DNA of 64,000 nucleotides, taken from positions 27,723,415-27,787,414 of the forward strand of contig CM018694.1 of assembly GCA_009363875.1 (NCBI GenBank). The letters run 5' to 3'. Positions 45,739 through 57,690 of the stretch are shown in pieces (the stretch's first letter is position 1; every line of letters starts with the position of its first letter). Below the pieces are notes generated by a model. It had not been told where the DNA came from and searched no databases. It saw only the letters and a list, made by a program, of their open reading frames with translations. A program made the translations under genes and the position numbers. The DNA is from Mikania micrantha. Its lineage: Eukaryota; Streptophyta; Magnoliopsida; Asterales; Asteraceae.

Positions 45739-46939
45739 GAGTGTGATCTCAATGAAATAAACCCAACATGATAGTCTTTAGCCTTGTGTTATAAAATCTT
45801 GTCTTAATAGCCCATGGTAGCATGTGTAGGGAATGAGATCCCGAAAGTATGTTGTCATGATATCCTACTCGATATCGCAAGTAATTGTCTCAACTGTTAT
45901 CTCTATGTTGTGTGTTCTTATTGACATTAACAAAGTATTATAAGAACTTGTCTTATTACACGATGTTAGTAATGTGTGAATGATCTTGTTATCTTGAAGT
46001 TACGTTATCATGATCATCATTCTTGTTGTTTGCAATTGTTATCAGCATGTTACCACTTGATTATCTCGTTGTTCAATCATGTAAGAATAATAAGATGTTG
46101 TAAGATATATTCTTACAACTAGTATCATTCTATTGTGTTGATGTGTCATGAAGCTATAATAGCATGTATCATCCTAGCTATCTCAGATAAGATAATGATT
46201 TGGCAAGCAAGCATACAATGATAAATGATAATAAGAATTAGTAATATTATCTAAATCATAGTGCAATCAGTATGTTATATCAAAACGTTTAAATAAATAA
46301 AAGTTTTAAGCATGTTTCTCAGCCCCGAACTTTGAAATTAGTTAAGATTAGAAAAGGGGCATATGAACTCACCTTGTAGTTGTTGTGCGGTTAGCTAAGT
46401 TCTAACAAGAATGCATGTGCTCTTTGTTGTACTTGTTGTTTTCACGATCCTGTGTTGATTTCGCAATCTTTGCCAGTTATGAGTTTAAGTTATAAGTGTT
46501 TGTGTGAGTGTATGTGTTAGCCTTAAAGTTGGCTAACACCCATAGGTCTTGGTCATCGACCGGCCTTGATTCAATGGTTATAGTTTATACTAACATGTCA
46601 CCACTTTAAGTTAAATTTTAATATGTAGTGTTACGTCGTACTTGTCTTAACCCTAATAGATTGTGTGGGTTTGAAATCCAAAACAGTTCCTAAGTATCAC
46701 TTAGGTTTTGTATCAAGTTTGCATATTACTCTTTGAAATCATTTAGACTAGCTAGCATGTTTTGAACATCTCTTACATGCGTTTTAGGTAGCCTCTTGTC
46801 ACCATTAAATTCTATAAAGGTGGTTGTTAGGTGTTATGTATAAAGGTTACTAAAAATGTTGCCAACAATATTACCACCTTTGTAGTAATTTAAGAAATCC
46901 CATGCATGTAATCTATGAAATTTGTTTACCACCTTTGTT

Positions 46940-47480
46940 ACGTTTTGTCATGGGCCGAACCATATGATCATAGACCAAATGTGTTGTGGGCCGAATCAGT
47001 CCCCTGGGCCGAACTATAGTGTGTCTGGACCGAATAGGATGATCATGATCCAACCCTTGGCTAAATAAGATGATCCTGCTTATGAGGCGACTGAATGACA
47101 TAAGGGCGAATGAGCCCTGCCTTGGCCGTATGATGGTTTCCCTGCGTATGAACCTTGGCCGAATAAGGTGACTCGGGCGAAGGGATCTTGTCCGAAGGTG
47201 GCATGTTAGGCCAAAGGAAGGAGGCTCGGCCGCATGGCTTCAACCGAATAAGGGTGGCCTGAATGTGGCTCATACTCACTTGATGGCCGAATGAGGCCCC
47301 CTCTTGGACCGAACGAATGGGTAGCAGGCCCAAAGAATGAGGGCAGGCGAATGTGGTGCTTCGGTCGCTGCCTGGTTTGGTCGCCTTGGAGTCATTCGAC
47401 CAAGGTTCTTACGGCCATCCCCTTCGGCCCTAGGCCTTTCGGCCGGCTGTAGGGTTTGCTTCGGCCAGCCGCCGCACAGG
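46940..47480. repeat. GCCGAA-rich minisatellite in LTR of C
   Basis: GGCCGAA, GACCGAA and GGCGAA recur about twenty times at irregular spacing. In LTR sense it lies downstream of the promoter, the same place as the CGAACCT clusters of B and D. The plus-strand orientation of the motif is opposite to the LTR's own direction, unlike in B and D. Confidence 0.65.
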
Positions 47481-47841
47481 TGGCTTTCGAGATCAAGGTG
47501 TGATGAATGATGGGGTTCCATGGTGGTGTTATGCAAGGGTGAGCTCGCGAGGGTGTAGGGTTCGAAAGAGATGGTCTAGAACCGGTTGATTTGTGGATTC
47601 AAACACAGGGTACAAAAACCCTATTTTTCGTGACTTTCAAGACCCAATACCTCGATTTTCAGTGGGTTTCTCCTCAGATCGTTTGTACTTTCATGTAGAG
47701 GAGGTTGAGATCTTCATTTAGACACCAAGAACACCAAATTCCATCAAGTATTGAAGGAGATCCATGGATTTGAACTTTGAATTTCTAGTGAGAGAGTGAA
47801 ACCGGGATTAGGGTTTTAGAGAGGGAGAGAGAGGATGAAAT

Positions 47842-47874
47842 AAATGAGGTTGGTGCCTCATTTAGTCTTTATTG
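47842..47874 (-). promoter_or_regulatory. Promoter and start-proximal hairpin of LTR C
   Basis: In LTR sense, CAATAAA (complement of 47868-47874) is followed by the inverted repeat AAATGAGG/CCTCATTT (arms 47842-47849 and 47856-47863, six-base loop), then a CT-rich leader. The arms equal those in the 5' LTR of B, while the loops differ. Confidence 0.6.
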
Positions 47875-48020
47875 AGTTGTTGTATTTTCTGTATTTAAGT
47901 TTTCACTTAAACACATACAACGGTTGTTTGTTTCCAGAGTTCTGTTGTTACACCACTGTTTACACCTCGTATTTACTCATAATAAATAATGAAAGTACAC
48001 ACACCGTACAGGTTGTCACA

Positions 48021-48922
48021 GTCTCCCCTTGTTAGAGAAATTTCGTCCCGAAATTTAAGCGTCATTGTCGGGTACTACTTTTTCTTTGTATAGGTGGAGA
48101 TGTTTTGATATTTCGTGCTCCTCATGTTCTCCGGTTTACGCGGAGTTGTGTTTGAGTTTCATCGATTATTTTTGATGTAATACGGTTTCGTTTTCGGTCT
48201 TTCAACCATACGATCCAAAATGTTTGTGTTTCCCCAATAAGGTGTGTTTCTCTATAATTTAGCAATTCTCATTGAGCCTAAGCTTTGTGTATATTTAAGG
48301 AATGAGCAGACATAGCCCAACTGCTTATGGTGATCCAATATCATCGGATTCGCTGGAAGTGTTTGATAGCTTGGCATTTAAATCCGTAGCTGTTTGTGTA
48401 CACTCCCATCGTGATATCTCGAGTTGTTCCAACAACTTCATGGTTCTTAACATTCGCTATGATTCTTATGCTCGCGAGTTATTTATTGTCAGGAGAAGCC
48501 TCTCATTTCTCCCCTTGTTGAAATAGATCCGTATGTTGTCCGGTAGGACAACATTGACGGATATAATCGTGGGTTTTCGTACCCAAGTAATGGGATTTAA
48601 GAACGCATATCTGTTGTTCACTGTAATGACATGAAGAAGGTTTTATTGAATCAGATGACTTCAGCCCTATTAGGGACAAAGCATCCGTTCTGATGATGGT
48701 GTTGACACTACTCGTTTCCATTGACTTGAATTCCATGGTATGTGTTTGTTTACTAAAAGTAAGTGAACATAAAGTTCATATCATTTATACCTGTTTACCT
48801 CCAACTACTTAAATAGTGTAAGAGGTATTCTAGGGTTGCCCTAATGTGATTAAGTTATAAAATAACTCTAAAGAGGTTAATGGTAATCTATGCTAGTATT
48901 AAATAATACAAATGCAAAGATT
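48021..48922 (-). other. Post-gag segment of C, no pol
   Basis: The polypurine tract (complement of TCTCCCCTTG, 48022-48031) with the adjoining GGGACGAAATTT block matches those of A and B. A second tract-like TCTCCCCTTGTTGAAATAG lies at 48509-48527. The remaining 0.8 kb matches nothing I recognise. It replaces the whole pol region between the gag end (about 48923) and the tract. Confidence 0.7.
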
Positions 48923-49981
48923 TTAAATGAAAAGCGTACCAGTGTTGGTGTTAGTGTCTTGGCGTGCAGCAGCCGTCACTATCCTGAATGCACGTCCCCT
49001 CGGTGCTTGACCTCTCGGTAGCACCCTCTTTGGACAGTCCTTCACATAATGTCTTGGTTCCCCGCAGGTGTAGCAGGAAATGCGATCATTTTGTACAGCG
49101 GTCTGTGCCACTGCTTGATTAACCCTGTACTCGGTTGCTTGGTTCTTGCAGAATTTGGCCCAATGCCCCAGTTTTCCACAATAAGTACATTGTCTGCACC
49201 CTGCGTTTGGTTAATGATGGTAGTTGCACTTATTGCAGAATGGAGCCATGCCAGAGTACGGTTTGTGGTTCTATTGTGGTTGTGTGGCCACCGCTTGTTT
49301 GGTAGTAGTAGTCGTTGCAAAATTTTTAATGACCTTTCGTTTCTTGGTGGGATCTTGTTCGAGCTCCTCGGTAGTTCCAGCCTCTCTCTTTAGTACCCCA
49401 GAGGCAACCATCACATCAGTCAGTGTAGCTGACAGTGTGTGACAGCCATCTCCAGTGTGGTTGGGTGTGTGGCAATCACATGCCCTTGAACGGAAGGTGG
49501 CAGTCCACCGACATACCGTTCAATCCTTTTCTCTAGTGTGGGCATGATATCCGGTGCCAATGTTGCCAGTTCATGAAATCTGGTGGTGAAAGCCAGATGT
49601 TCAGCTCCTACCATCACGTGATTTAGTAGTTCATTCCTCCAGCAACAGACTCTTGAAATCCTCCCATGGCATCGCCAATGCCTCATCTCTTCCTCTGGTT
49701 TGAACCTGGGCATTCCACTAGGTTAGTGCTCGTTTCTCAAACGATCTTGCAGCATACCTCACTTGATGTTGGTCAGAACAACCGCTAATGTCGAGAGTAG
49801 TCTCCATTTTCTTGATCCATTGGATCAAGCAGACAGCTCCCTCATTGCCACTGAATACTGGTGGCTTGCATCCTACAAAGTTCTTGTAGGAGTAGATCTG
49901 TTGGTTCTTGGTGTTTCCACTGCCCTCTCCAGATGAGTTGGCAATGTTGCTACTGCTGTTGCTGTTGATTCGGTTCATCAT
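48923..49981 (-). pseudogene. gag: gag of C, C-terminal part (left of element B)
   Basis: Read on the minus strand from 49981: MNRINSN, FVGCKPPVFSG, ALT, then a TAG near 49719 where B and relatives have Trp. The capsid continues in shifted frames (HELATLAPDIMPTLEKR, VGGLPPSVQG). The nucleocapsid has CYTCGEPRHYVKDC (48923-49111 stretch) after a decayed knuckle. The frame ends TGTLFI just where protease should start. Several frameshifts are present. The sequence is very close to the gag of B, so one could encapsidate the other. Confidence 0.85.
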
Positions 49982-50763
49982 TGTGACATCTAGTACCTGA
50001 TTGTCTGGCAAGTCCATACGGTATGTGTACTTTCACTATTTACTGTGTGTAAATACAACGTATGAACAGTGTTTGTGATAACAGAATTGAAAATACAAGA
50101 AACAGTTGGTCGTATTTATGTGAAAACTTATATACTGTAAGTACAACAACCCACGATAAACAACAGTTGTTTGTATTTAGGTGAAAACCTAAGTACAGTT
50201 AATACAACGAATCAAGAGAAACAACAGTGTACAAGTAAACAACAAGAACATGTCGGTTGTGATCTGATATCCATAGATGACAGGAATCAGATGGCCAATA
50301 AATTAGCATGAAAACAATGTGAAAACAGGAAGTATAGTTGAGTCTGTCAGTGAGGAAACACAATTCAGAACATAAATGCAGTGTTGTTTCAGAAAAATGA
50401 ACTGACAGTGTGTTTGCGTGGGTGACGATTCACACAAACATATCTGTGAGTTTAATTTTCCGAAATGATGACTGAAAAGTAGAAAACAAGAATCAGAAAG
50501 TGAAACCCACGTCGTGTTCGTTCGGGTGACGATTCGAACGAATACGCGCAAAGGTGACACGATCTGACGAAAACTTTAAATAATCGGTTTCGATAAAATA
50601 ATTCAAAGAATATTAAATTTAAAAGATTTACTAGGAATAACCACTTTCCAAACATTAAAAATAAATTTGTTTTTATTTAAAATGCGTAAATTACGCGTAA
50701 CAATCCGGAAACGCAACGAAAACACGAAACGAGCAAACGAAACGAACCCGAACACCCCCGGAG

Positions 50764-50820
50764 TATATAAAGACTAAATGAGGGCTTTTTCCTCATTTAT
50801 CACTCTCATTCTCTCTCTCT
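50764..50820 (+). promoter_or_regulatory. Promoter and start-proximal hairpin of 5' LTR B
   Basis: TATATAA (50764-50770) follows CACCCCCGGAG. Five bases later begins an eight-base inverted repeat, AAATGAGG (50776-50783) and CCTCATTT (50791-50798), with a seven-base loop. CTCTCATTCTCTCTCTCT follows. The 3' LTR copy (59919 onward) has one arm base changed (AAATAAGG). Confidence 0.7.
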
Positions 50821-51189
50821 AAACACCTTTCCCGAACCTTCTCTCTCACTAGAATTCCAACTTCAACCCTCCATATCTTGCTCGTTTGTGGACGAAATCG
50901 AGTGTTCTTGGTGTCTAAACGAAGCTCTTGATGTCCTCTATCTGAAAGTACAGCAGATCGGAAGTTAAACCAGCCCAATCCGAGGTAAAATCAATCTCAA
51001 AGTCTTGAAAAACTAGGGTTTTTTTCACCTTAGTTCAATCCACCAGCCCTAGCCGGTTACAACCTCTTCAATTGAACCCTACACCTTCGGGGAACCATCT
51101 ACACATAACACCATCATGTAAGCAGACCTACAACCAAGTATGTTCGGTGGAAGGGATGATGAATAGTGGCGGTTCATGAAGTAGCTGGT

Positions 51190-51560
51190 TTGGCCGAACC
51201 TCGACCAGCCGAACCTCGGCAAAGCTGGACAAAAGGGATGACCGAACCTGCTGCCAACGAACCTAGCAGCTGTGAACATCTCATCCATCGAAACTCCACA
51301 GCCGAACCTTCGACCAGCTGGATTGATTTTTGACCGAACCCTCCGATGATCCTTTGATTCCAGCCGAACCCACCTGTGAACACCGAACCTTCATCTTCAC
51401 GAACTAGGATGGGGGGGAGAAACTTGCATAGCCGAACATGCACGTAGACGAACCTTGTGTCTAACTGAAGCCCAAATCACGAACCTGCAAGGGCGAACAT
51501 AGAGGGTAACTGAACCCATAGCAGGGCCGAACCTTACCCAAATGAACCAGGAGGTTCGCT
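51190..51560 (+). repeat. CGAACCT minisatellite in 5' LTR B
   Basis: About fifteen CCGAACC(T)/CGAACCT at 12-30 bp spacing. The 3' LTR copy (60350-60740) has extra units, for example an additional 18 bp near 60495, showing unit gain or loss since insertion. Confidence 0.8.
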
Positions 51561-54348
51561 AGAAATTGGAACCACACCCCCTTTGATCGGTTAAACCCAT
51601 TTGCTTGCCCCATTTTAGTTAACATGGCCCACAACTTCATGTGACTCAAGCAACTCTAACCGGCCCATCTCCTTTACTGTGGCCCACTGTGGCTGTTTCA
51701 TCCCAACCATCCGGCCCAAAGCCATCTATATTCGGCACAATTGATTACTCGGCCCATATGGATAAGATTGTAAACGATCACCGAAGGGAAACATTAAGTA
51801 AAACTTGCATGGGATTAGAGCATTATTATTTAAACAACTAAGCTCTTTTCAAAGAATGTTAAACGGTTAAATATGCATTATGAGACAAGTATTTCAAGGG
51901 TAACAAAGACAACGTACACGACCTTAAACTATAAACCTAATTTTGTACTTATGTTGAAATTACAATAAGGGGTTTAAAGTGGACAAAGGTATTAAAGATT
52001 AAGTCTTTAGTTACTAACTAAACCAACATACTGGGCTAAATCAAATTGACTAAGTGTTAGTATGACCTAGAGTAATAGAACAAGGGCCGAATGATGACCG
52101 AGACTCACAAGTGTTTGCCAACTCTAGGGCTAACACCTACACACACACACACGAATCACTACCATTCATGCATATAAGTTACATACAACGTGAAATCACT
52201 ACAGGATCGTGAATACAACAACAAATCCAACAAAGAGCGCGCGCATTCTTGTTTAGGCTAAGTCAACCACATCAACAGCAAGGTGAGTTCATACGCCCAC
52301 TTTCTAATCTTAATTGATTTTAAACTCTCGGGGCTGAGAAACATGCTTAACTTTTATTTATTTAAAAGTTTCAGTTTAGCATATGCTTATACTTTGATTT
52401 AGATAATATTGCTTGACTTATTATCGTTTGTCATTGTATGCATGCTTGTATGATCATGTTATGACAGAGACAACTAATATGAATATGATAATATAACTTC
52501 ATAAATCATCAACACAATAGAATAACATAGTTGCAAGATTCTATCTTATAACAGTTAATTATTCTTACAAGAACAAACAATGAGATTGTCACAGGTGAAC
52601 ATGATGACAACAACAACAACAAACAAGAATGATTTGAAGATAACATATCTTCGTAATATCATTCAACATCGGAGTTAGTTAAGTGTAATATGACTAGTTC
52701 TATAACACTTAATTTACAACTCGATGCAAATTACATGATAACAAGAAACAAGTATCGTCCACCACCTGAGTCGACTAAGTGTAGTAAGACTAGCTCTTAC
52801 CACCCCCCGTAGTGACAACTTTGTGACTATATGGAACAACAAGGAAGGATAATCAGGATAATGTAATTTCATGATAACAACATCATTCACACAACAATTA
52901 ACATAACTTAATAAGACAAGATCTTATTTAACTTTGTTAACAACAACGAGAACACACAACATTGAGAACAAACAACATTGGTGAAAACAATACAATTGAT
53001 TACTATTGAACTGTCTGCATTATATCATTTCAATCATGTGCCATGTATTCAAGTTTGATCATTGTATGTCCCTTCACAAATCGCTGACCAGTTAGTTTGA
53101 TGTGACTAAATCGACGATAGCATAGTGGTACCATATGTTTGACAAACCTCTAGCTTGTAGGGCTAGTATGTTGATCGTAATCATCATTGGCCGGTAACGT
53201 ATGACCGGTGACAGGGCGACGAACAGTCAGGGTCTGGTAAGCGACACATGGTGATATTAATCTGCAGTTATAATTGTAATTAATCCATCGTTTCCTGTTG
53301 ACTAGTAGACTGAGGAATTTATTTTCCTTCATGTCATATTTCTAGTAACAGTTTCGATGAGGTCTACGGTAATACAAAGTGGTAGAGGTGAATCGGATGC
53401 ATTGTAATCTGATTACGTGAGGATTGCAATGGATTCCTTTTAGGCTCTATGCACTTCAAGTTGAGAACATATAACAATTGGTTAACTAACACTCTTATTA
53501 TTAAAAGTGATTAACAGTTAACCCCACAAGTAATAGAATAATAACAAGGATTAGATTAACATAATCTAATTTCCTTAACACATTGAGGGTTATCAATACT
53601 TCGGTTTGATAACTAAACCCCTCATATTATATTATTCTAAATATGAAACAATGGGTGATGAACACAAACGGACGGGTGAAATGAAAATGGAGATCTATAG
53701 TTGTATTGCAAGTGGTGTTAAGTTCTAATAGGTATGTGGTGGGACGGTGGCTGGGGCTTGTTCCCCTACATATGCCCTATATATAAGCATAGCTAATAGG
53801 ATGAGATATCACTTGTAAATATAACTATGGAGCGGCCATTGTGTGAACTGGTGAATCAAACAACTCATAAGTAACAGGTATGACATTGTGCTGTGTATGT
53901 GAACAATTCAAGGTTTTCAATTATCAAACCTATGAACTCACCAACCTAGTGTTGACTTTGTTTAAATGCATGTTTTCTCAGGTGACGAACAGGTTTAGTC
54001 ATCAGACATTCAGGGACATAGCTAGTGGACTTTTAGAAGACCTAGCTACATTTTGTGCCGAGCATATTTTGGAATGACAAAACCATGATTCATCTTTTGT
54101 GTATCTTGTACAGTTAAAAGATCGAAACTCACTGATTCTTTTGAATAGATTTATTTAGTTAAATTATGAGGAAACAATGTAATTTAACTTTGTAATTCTA
54201 TATCATTGTCATGTTAGCATTTCTCATTCATATATCATGTGCTATGTAAACAATCTGATCATTTTGATTATCAAACGATATCGCGCCCCGAGAACTTTCT
54301 GCCCGACCGGAAAGTCGATACAGCCCGCCGGCTCGGGGTGTGACATAT

Positions 54349-54361
54349 TGGTATCAGAGCC
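54349..54361 (+). other. Primer-binding site of B (initiator Met tRNA)
   Basis: TGGTATCAGAGCC, three bases after the LTR end; perfect initiator-Met match. Confidence 0.92.
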
Positions 54362-54511
54362 ATGGTTATAGAGAAATATAGGTCATATTACTAAAACGGT
54401 TTGGCCTAGACTATAACCTAGGGACCCTCATGTAGAGATCATACAACATAGGATTACATTTGCATGTGTCTTCTGCATCTGATCACTGCAATAACCGATT
54501 TTCTTTCAGTT

Positions 54512-55797
54512 ATGATCAGAATGCCGCCAAGAAGACCACCACCAGCTTTACTGCCACCACCACCGCAAAATTCAGCTCCTCATTCATCGACACCGACACC
54601 ACCTGACTCTCCTCCACACATACCTCCTCCACCTCCTCCTCCGCCACCGCCTGCTCATGAGTTGGATCCTTCTACAATAGCACTGGCCACTCTGCTTACC
54701 TGTCAACTGAGGGAGGTGATCCCGGATATGATGAACAGAATCAACAGCAACAATAACAACATCGCCAACTCATCTGGAGAAGGCAGCGGTAACACTCGAC
54801 ACCATCAGGACTACTCCTACAAGAGCTTTGTAGGATGCAAGCCACCGAGTTTCAGTGGCCGTGAAGGAGCCGTCGGATTGATCCAGTGGATCGAGAAGAT
54901 GGAAACAACTCTTGACATTAGTGGCTGTCCTGATCAGCATCGGGTGAGATATGCTGCTGGCTCGTTTAACAAGCGAGCTCTGACATGGTGGAATTTACAA
55001 CTTCAGACAAGGGACAGGGATGAGGCTCTGTCTATGCCTTAGGATGACTTCAAGGCTATGCTGCGGGTAGAGTTTTGCCCAAGGAATGAACTGAAGAAGG
55101 TTGAAACTGAGCTGCTCAACCTTGTCATGATAGGTGCTGGGCATCTGGCCTGCACCACAAGATTTCACGAGTTAGCAACATTGGCACCGGATGTGGTGCC
55201 AACACTGGAGAAAAGGATAGAGTGGTATGTTGGTGGATTACCGTCTTGTATCCAAGGCATGTGATTTATGCCCATACTACTACCATGGAGATGGCTATTA
55301 CTCTGTCAGCAACTTTGACAGACGTGATGGTTGCCTCCGGGGCATTGAAGAAAGAAACTGAAGCCAAGGCTGGAACTTCAAGAAGGTCGGATAAAAGGCC
55401 GGCCAAGAAACAAAAAGTGGTCAAGAACTTTGCTGCGACCACTCAGACACCGATGATCAACCAACCACCACCACCACTACAAATCAAGAGGCCCAACACT
55501 GGCACATCACGATTGTGAAACACCTGCCAGTATCATCATCCACCAAACACCCAGTGCAGACAATGCACTAACTGTGGGAAGTTTGGTCACTGGGCCAACC
55601 ATTGCAGGAGCACGGGGACTTCGAACAGATACAACAATGCAGCCGCTGCTGCTGCTGCTGATCACAGGTCTTGCTACAACTGTGGCGAGCCTGGACACTT
55701 TTCTCGGGATTGTCCCAAGAAGAATCAACCAAGGGATCAAGTAGTAAGAGGTAGAGCCTTTCAGATTGGATCTGCTGCTGCTCGACAAGACCCGAAT
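54512..55797 (+). pseudogene. gag: gag of element B, two stops and a frameshift
   Basis: ATG 54512 or 54521 opens after TTTTCTTTCAG. A Pro-rich N-terminus follows (PPRRPPPALLPPP, about 50 residues), then the capsid: FVGCKPPSFSG, LIQWIEKMETTLDISGC, ALTWWN. TAG at 55040-55042 replaces a Trp codon. The frame resumes to about 55260, where a one-base loss leads to a stop at 55262-55264. The next frame runs to TGA 55516-55518 (an Arg CGA by context), then continues open through two zinc knuckles, CTNCGKFGHWANHC and CYNCGEPGHFSRDC, into the protease. Capsid and nucleocapsid are therefore readable but in pieces. Confidence 0.87.
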
Positions 55798-57690
55798 GTG
55801 GTCACGGGTACATTTCTCTTATCTGACTTTTATGCATCCATATTATTTGACACTGGTGCAGATCAGAGTTTTATCTCATCCGACTTTGCATGCCATCTTA
55901 ATCATGTTGAGGAATCTTTAGACTCCCCTTATACTATTGAGATAGAAAATGGAAAACAGATAACAGTAGACACAGTATTTAGGAATTGCCCACTAACACT
56001 TGGCGATCACACATTTTCCATCGATTTGATACCGATGGAACTGGGCAGTTTCGATATCATCGTCGGAATGGATTGGCTATCTCTTAACAGAGTTGAGTTC
56101 ATCTGTTCCGTAAAGCTACTATGTATTCCAGTAGAGAACAATCAGACCTTGGAAATTCATGGAGATCTAGCAAACCGCAATGTCAAGATAATATCCTGCA
56201 TGAAGGCTCGCAAGTACCTACGAAAACAATGTATCGCATTTCTAGCTCACATGGTAGAGAAAGACAAGAAAGCAATCAAGATTCAAGACGTACCAGTGGT
56301 GAAAGACAATGCGGGCGTGTTTCCGGATGATTTACCGGGACTGCCACCCGAGAGATCGGTGCAGTTTCGAATCGATTTGATTTCGGGAGCGACTCCTGTA
56401 GCTAAGTCTCCTAATAGACTTGCACCATCAGAAATGCAGGAGGTGTCCAATCAATTACAAGAGCTACTCGACAAGGGATTCATCCCGAGCTTTTCCCCGT
56501 GGGGAGCTCCGGTTCTCTTTGTTAAGAAGAAGGATGGATCGTTCAGAATGTGAATTGATTACAGAGAGCTCAACAAACTCACCATCAAGAATCGGTACCC
56601 GTTACCGAGGATTGATGACTTGCTTGATCCATTATAGGGAGCTCAGTACTTTTCAAAGATAGACCTGCATTTAGGTTATCACCAGCTCCGGATTCAAGAA
56701 GATGACATACCCAAGACGGCATTTCGTACCCGATATTGTCACTACGAATTCATGGTGATGCCATTCGGATTGACGAACGCACCGGCTGTGTTCATGGATT
56801 TAATGAATCGGGTGTGTAAGCCGTACCTAGATCAGTTCGTTATCATTTTTATTGATGATATATTGATTTATTCAAGAAGCGAGAAAGAACATGAACAACA
56901 TCTCTGGGCAGTCTTGGAACTCCTGAAAGACGAACGACTCTATGCCAAATTCTCCAAGTGTGAATTCTGGCTAAGGGAAGTTCAGTTTTTGGGTCATGTG
57001 ATTAACAGTAATGGTATTCACGTGGATCCTGCCAAGATTGAAGCAATCAAGAACTTGGATGTGCCCACAACACCAACAGAGATCAGATCATTCTTGGGAT
57101 TGGCAGGTTATTACAGGAGATTCATTTCGAATTTCTCTAAGATAGCCTTGCCTCTCACCAAACTCACACAAAAGAGTGAACCATTCATGTGGACATAGAA
57201 ACAAGAAGAGGCATTTCAAACACTGAAACAAAGATTGTGCAATGCTCCAATCTTAACACTCCCAGAAGGCAATGATGATTTTGTAGTATACTGTGATGCT
57301 TCCCATTAGGGACTCGGTTGTGTTTTAATGCAACGAGACAAAGTCATTGCCTACGCATCATGACAACTGAAGATACATGAGAAAAACTACACAACACATG
57401 ACTTAGAACTGGGAGCTGTTGTCTTTGCTTTAAAGATTTGGAGACATTATCTGTACGGTTCTAAATGCACTATCTTCACAGATCCCAAGAGTTTACAGCA
57501 CGTATTTGATCAAAAGGAGCTTAACATGAGACAGAGACGTTGGGTTGAGCTCCTGAACGATTACGATTGTGTGATCAAATACCATCCGGGCAAGGCAAAT
57601 GTTGTTGCAGATGCTTTGAGCCGGAAGGACAGAGTCAAACCCTTGCGCGTTCGAGCCATGGGAATGACTGTGCAAACAAGTTTATGAGAT
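55798..57690 (+). pseudogene. pol: pol of B: protease, RT, RNase H with many stops
   Basis: Continuous with the last gag frame. Protease DTGA begins at 55849. The RT contains WGAPVLFVKKKDG, then TGA 56551-56553 and TAG 56635-56637; the palm FIDD (about 56851) is intact in a 148-residue open stretch (56752-57198). TAG 57196-57198 precedes RNase H, which is hit by TAG 57307-57309 and TGA 57361-57363, with a final TGA at 57685-57687. All these lie in one frame, so point mutation and not indels inactivated this part. Most stops are explained by C-to-T change of Gln or Arg codons. Confidence 0.9.

Larger units (their letters stand above)
34112..48020 (-). repeat. 3' LTR of C, split by Copia G
   Basis: It is 3638 bp once G and one target duplication (35473-45743) are removed. 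Its outer end matches the LTR end of B (GGCTCGGGGTGTGACA in LTR sense). It contains a hairpin-unit array (34842-35290), and on the far side a GCCGAA-rich stretch (46940-47480) and a promoter region (47842-47874). No gene is present in 45744-48020. Confidence 0.88.
49982..54345 (+). repeat. 5' LTR of B
   Basis: TGTGACATCTAGTACC to GCTCGGGGTGTGACA. It contains the promoter region (50764-50798), the CGAACCT minisatellite (51190-51560), a GGCCCA/CGGCCC stretch (51660-51760), a short CA run (52138-52153) and GTTTGACAAAC (53137-53147), the last inside a segment of about 36 bp missing from the 3' LTR. Confidence 0.95.

Noticed and set aside
50776..50798. Rho-independent terminator from the AAATGAGG/CCTCATTT hairpin with T-rich loop
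   Set aside because: Bacterial logic does not apply; the hairpin lies just after a TATA box in a plant LTR.
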